From positions 124,001 to 188,000 of the forward strand of contig NZ_JARLLG010000005.1 in NCBI RefSeq assembly GCF_029382255.1: DNA of 64,000 bases. The letters are read 5' to 3'. Position numbers and translations under genes: made by a program. Source of the DNA: Isoptericola croceus (lineage in GTDB: Bacteria; Actinomycetota; Actinomycetes; Actinomycetales; Cellulomonadaceae). A model generated the notes under the pieces. That model made no database searches. It worked only from the letters and a program-made list of their open reading frames with translations, and had not been told where the DNA came from. Positions 63,892 to 64,000 of this stretch are shown here, piece by piece. The first letter of the stretch is position 1. Every line of letters starts with the position of its first letter.

Positions 63892-64000
63892 ATGAACGTG
63901 TCCATCTCCCGGCCCGTCGCCCGCACGACCGGCCTGCTCTACCTCGCCATGGCCTTCGTCGGCGTCCCGGGTTTCCTCGTGATCCGCCCGGTGCTCTTCG
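63892..64000 (+). CDS. DUF4386-like membrane protein (5' part)
   Basis: Only the first 36 residues are in the window. They read a short charged N-terminus, then ARTTGLLYLAMAFVGVPGFLVIRPVLF, the first segment of DUF4386 membrane proteins. AGAGG lies 6 bases before the ATG at 63892. The gene is divergent from a TetR repressor and sits behind three operator copies, so it is probably repressed by it. Confidence 0.7.
   Translation, partial: MNVSISRPVARTTGLLYLAMAFVGVPGFLVIRPVLF

Overview
The window is a GC-rich, gene-dense actinobacterial chromosome segment. Codons are strongly biased to G or C at the third position, most operons overlap by 1 to 14 bases, and the gene order is that of Actinobacteria: rne/rng-rplU-rpmA-obg-proB-proA-nadD-rsfS, and fpg-rnc-rpmF-yceD-DivIVA-like-coaD-rsmD with recG-DAK2, rpmB, thiL, DUF3515 and ddl nearby. 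A high-GC member of the Micrococcales (Cellulomonas, Cellulosimicrobium or Isoptericola-like) is my best inference; the sequence alone does not fix the genus.

Region 1 (1-11.9 kb) holds general metabolism: the tail of an ATP-dependent DNA ligase, a siderophore-interacting flavoprotein under an IdeR/DtxR-type iron box, a DUF2599 lipoprotein, an epimerase-like protein, a frameshifted glyoxalase-fold gene, an Eis-type acetyltransferase, a PdxH-like oxidase, malate:quinone oxidoreductase behind three CRP/GlxR-like sites, a ketopantoate reductase-like protein and the pntAB transhydrogenase. Region 2 (12.0-15.9 kb) is a three-gene operon for ectoine-type catabolism (diaminobutyrate transaminase, ectoine hydrolase-like M24 protein, aldehyde dehydrogenase) with a near-consensus leaderless promoter.

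Region 3 (16.0-20.9 kb) is a metal/copper-flavoured accessory block (CueP, DUF305, DUF6153, TetR plus MFS exporter, a P-type ATPase remnant, a YHS protein). It lies at the 3' end of a tRNA-Ala gene, a typical island position. Region 4 (21.0-29.0 kb) is the conserved housekeeping string from a histidine phosphatase back to rplU. Region 5 (29.1-43.5 kb) holds a PCMT-like methyltransferase, a membrane desaturase, tdk, a very long RNase E/G, the cydABDC cytochrome bd operon under two Rex-like operators, and an ABC exporter pair. Region 6 (43.5-47.9 kb) is accessory: a FAD oxidoreductase, a D-2-hydroxyacid dehydrogenase, small membrane proteins and a TetR gene with repeated operators. Region 7 (47.9-61.8 kb) is the fpg-to-ddl housekeeping block. 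Region 8 (61.9-64.0 kb) has an acyl-CoA dehydrogenase, a TetR repressor with three operator copies, and a truncated DUF4386 gene.

A pattern across the whole window is that many first genes lack a Shine-Dalgarno sequence and instead carry a TANNNT-like -10 hexamer ending 6 or 7 bases before the start codon, which points to leaderless transcripts. No CRISPR array, rRNA, transposase, integrase or phage structural gene was seen. I found no clearly new multi-gene system. The items most worth a second look are the deacetylase-less ectoine-type operon, the scarred metal block at tRNA-Ala, the stacked CRP-like sites at mqo, the two-way hairpin in the rplU leader and the noncanonical start of the DUF177 gene.
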